Below, piece by piece: positions 63,326 through 64,000 of a stretch of DNA of 64,000 nt. Below the pieces are notes generated by a model. The model was given only the letters and a program-made list of their open reading frames with translations. It did not search any database and was not told where the DNA came from. The DNA is from Methanooceanicella nereidis (GTDB lineage Archaea; Halobacteriota; Methanocellia; Methanocellales; Methanocellaceae). The position numbers were made by a program, and so were the translations under genes. The stretch covers positions 1-64,000 of the forward strand of contig NZ_PGCK01000001.1 in the NCBI RefSeq assembly GCF_021023085.1. Direction: 5' to 3'. The first letter of the stretch is position 1. Every line of letters starts with the position of its first letter.

Positions 63326-64000
63326 TCACAGGATCAATAATATGGCGGTAAAGAGCACCGTCAGTATAATGAATATTTGATCCTCTTTTTTTAACGAGAT
63401 CTCCCGGAATATAGTGGGCTTTTTCGTATACCCGAAACCTCTCGACAGCATGGCTTCCGAGATATTTTCGGAACGATTTAGAAGACATACCACGGTAGGT
63501 ATGAACAACGCCAGCAGCTTTTCATAATTCTTAAAAATATTACCTTTATCGAACTCAAGACACCTGGAACGCTGGGCATCCATGATGTTTCTGACATCAC
63601 TGCCCATATAGGTCATGGACCTGAGAGCAAGCCCCAGCGAGAAAGAAACGGTATATGGGACATGTAGTTTCCTGAGCCCTTTTACGAAATCTTCATACCT
63701 TGTGCTCATTATGAAGAGCATCGACACGCCGACGAAGTTTAGAAGCCTGAATCCCATGGCAGTGCTGAATAAAAGGCCCCCATACGTGACCTCCGGATGT
63801 AAGAACAGGATGTCGCCGGAAAATATTACCGGGCCGTATGACACCCTCGGAAATAACGAGTCCAGGACCAGGACAAGCACCAGGAAAATGGCGAATTTCC
63901 TTAACATTTTTAGCCAGTATCTCAACACTCCGGAAAACGCCGCGACCAGTACCAGCGACACAAATAACAGTGCCATTGGAAGAAGATCGATGGTAAGGAG
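63326..64000 (-). CDS. ECF transporter T component (CbiQ-like), 5' end outside window
   Basis: At least 216 aa of an EcfT-type membrane subunit are visible. Coupling motifs are SRCLEFDKG and SENISEAMLSRGFGY, which contact the ATPases. Five hydrophobic segments are present. The frame stays open upstream of the Met at 63976 to the window edge (LLTIDLLP), so the gene is probably truncated by the window. Substrate (cobalt, nickel or vitamin) is not shown. Confidence 0.85.
   Translation of the reverse strand, partial: LLTIDLLPMALLFVSLVLVAAFSGVLRYWLKMLRKFAIFLVLVLVLDSLFPRVSYGPVIFSGDILFLHPEVTYGGLLFSTAMGFRLLNFVGVSMLFIMSTRYEDFVKGLRKLHVPYTVSFSLGLALRSMTYMGSDVRNIMDAQRSRCLEFDKGNIFKNYEKLLALFIPTVVCLLNRSENISEAMLSRGFGYTKKPTIFREISLKKEDQIFIILTVLFTAILLIL

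Overview
The window is chromosomal DNA of a methanogenic euryarchaeon. Methanogen markers are Ftr (formylmethanofuran:tetrahydromethanopterin formyltransferase) and methanogenesis marker protein 8. Archaeal information genes are L7Ae, S28e, L24e, L37e, LSm, aIF5B, a thermosome subunit, archaeal SepF and ZPR1. Gene content fits a class II methanogen near Methanocellales/Methanosarcinales, but the sequence alone does not fix the genus. Starts are mostly led by GGAGG/GGTGA Shine-Dalgarno sites, with some GTG/TTG starts, and TATA-like boxes precede many genes.

Layout. 0.2-2.6 kb: a metallo-beta-lactamase-fold protein, a lipoprotein and two small proteins. 2.7-5.9 kb: the ribosomal/Ndk/aIF5B operon, with a box D/box C-like leader. 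6.1-9.2 kb: a secreted Tyr-rich protein, marker protein 8, ferredoxin and Ftr. 9.4-11.6 kb: a duplicated divergent pair of unknown secreted/anchored proteins (A-B, A'-B'). 11.6-15.4 kb: two tandem ABC-2 exporter pairs behind a palindromic operator. 15.4-17.3 kb: GlpB/GlpC-like redox proteins. 17.6-25.1 kb: a KGG stress protein, a UV-damage endonuclease-like protein, an aminotransferase, a DUF362 ferredoxin, a flavodoxin, an NTPase and a thioredoxin/CcdA pair. 25-28 kb: a Ski2-family helicase with extra DNA-binding modules. 28.67-29.13 kb: a striking non-coding stretch of about sixteen small hairpins at a ~27-nt period joined by UAAA linkers, with its own TATA box and T-rich end. 30.8-34.7 kb: purF-rpl37e-lsm, then a PUA protein, sepF and ZPR1. 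35-39.4 kb: a HEAT/zinc-ribbon protein divergent from an intact bacterial-type ruvC-ruvA-ruvB operon. 40.6-50.5 kb: a CBS protein, Mrr-like nuclease, thermosome, the two phosphomevalonate dehydratase subunits with a site-2 protease, CobT and a PGF-CTERM surface protein. 50.9-56.4 kb: superoxide reductase, an Obg-like GTPase, a membrane metallopeptidase, tRNA-Leu(CAG) and a glycosidase-like lipoprotein. 56.6-63.3 kb: a split YeeE/YedE pair, two PadR regulators with membrane partners, and a third ABC exporter. The window ends inside an ECF transporter T component.

Three systems cross gene boundaries. First, a TATGTACCTA/TAGGTACATA motif lies just downstream of the TATA box of the ABC exporter operon (11.6 kb) and of both padR genes (57.8 and 59.2 kb), suggesting a PadR regulon. 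Second, a family of long imperfect inverted repeats with a shared ~50-bp core sits in five intergenic regions, three convergent and two divergent. Third, the hairpin-array RNA at 28.7 kb is the best candidate for an undescribed element.
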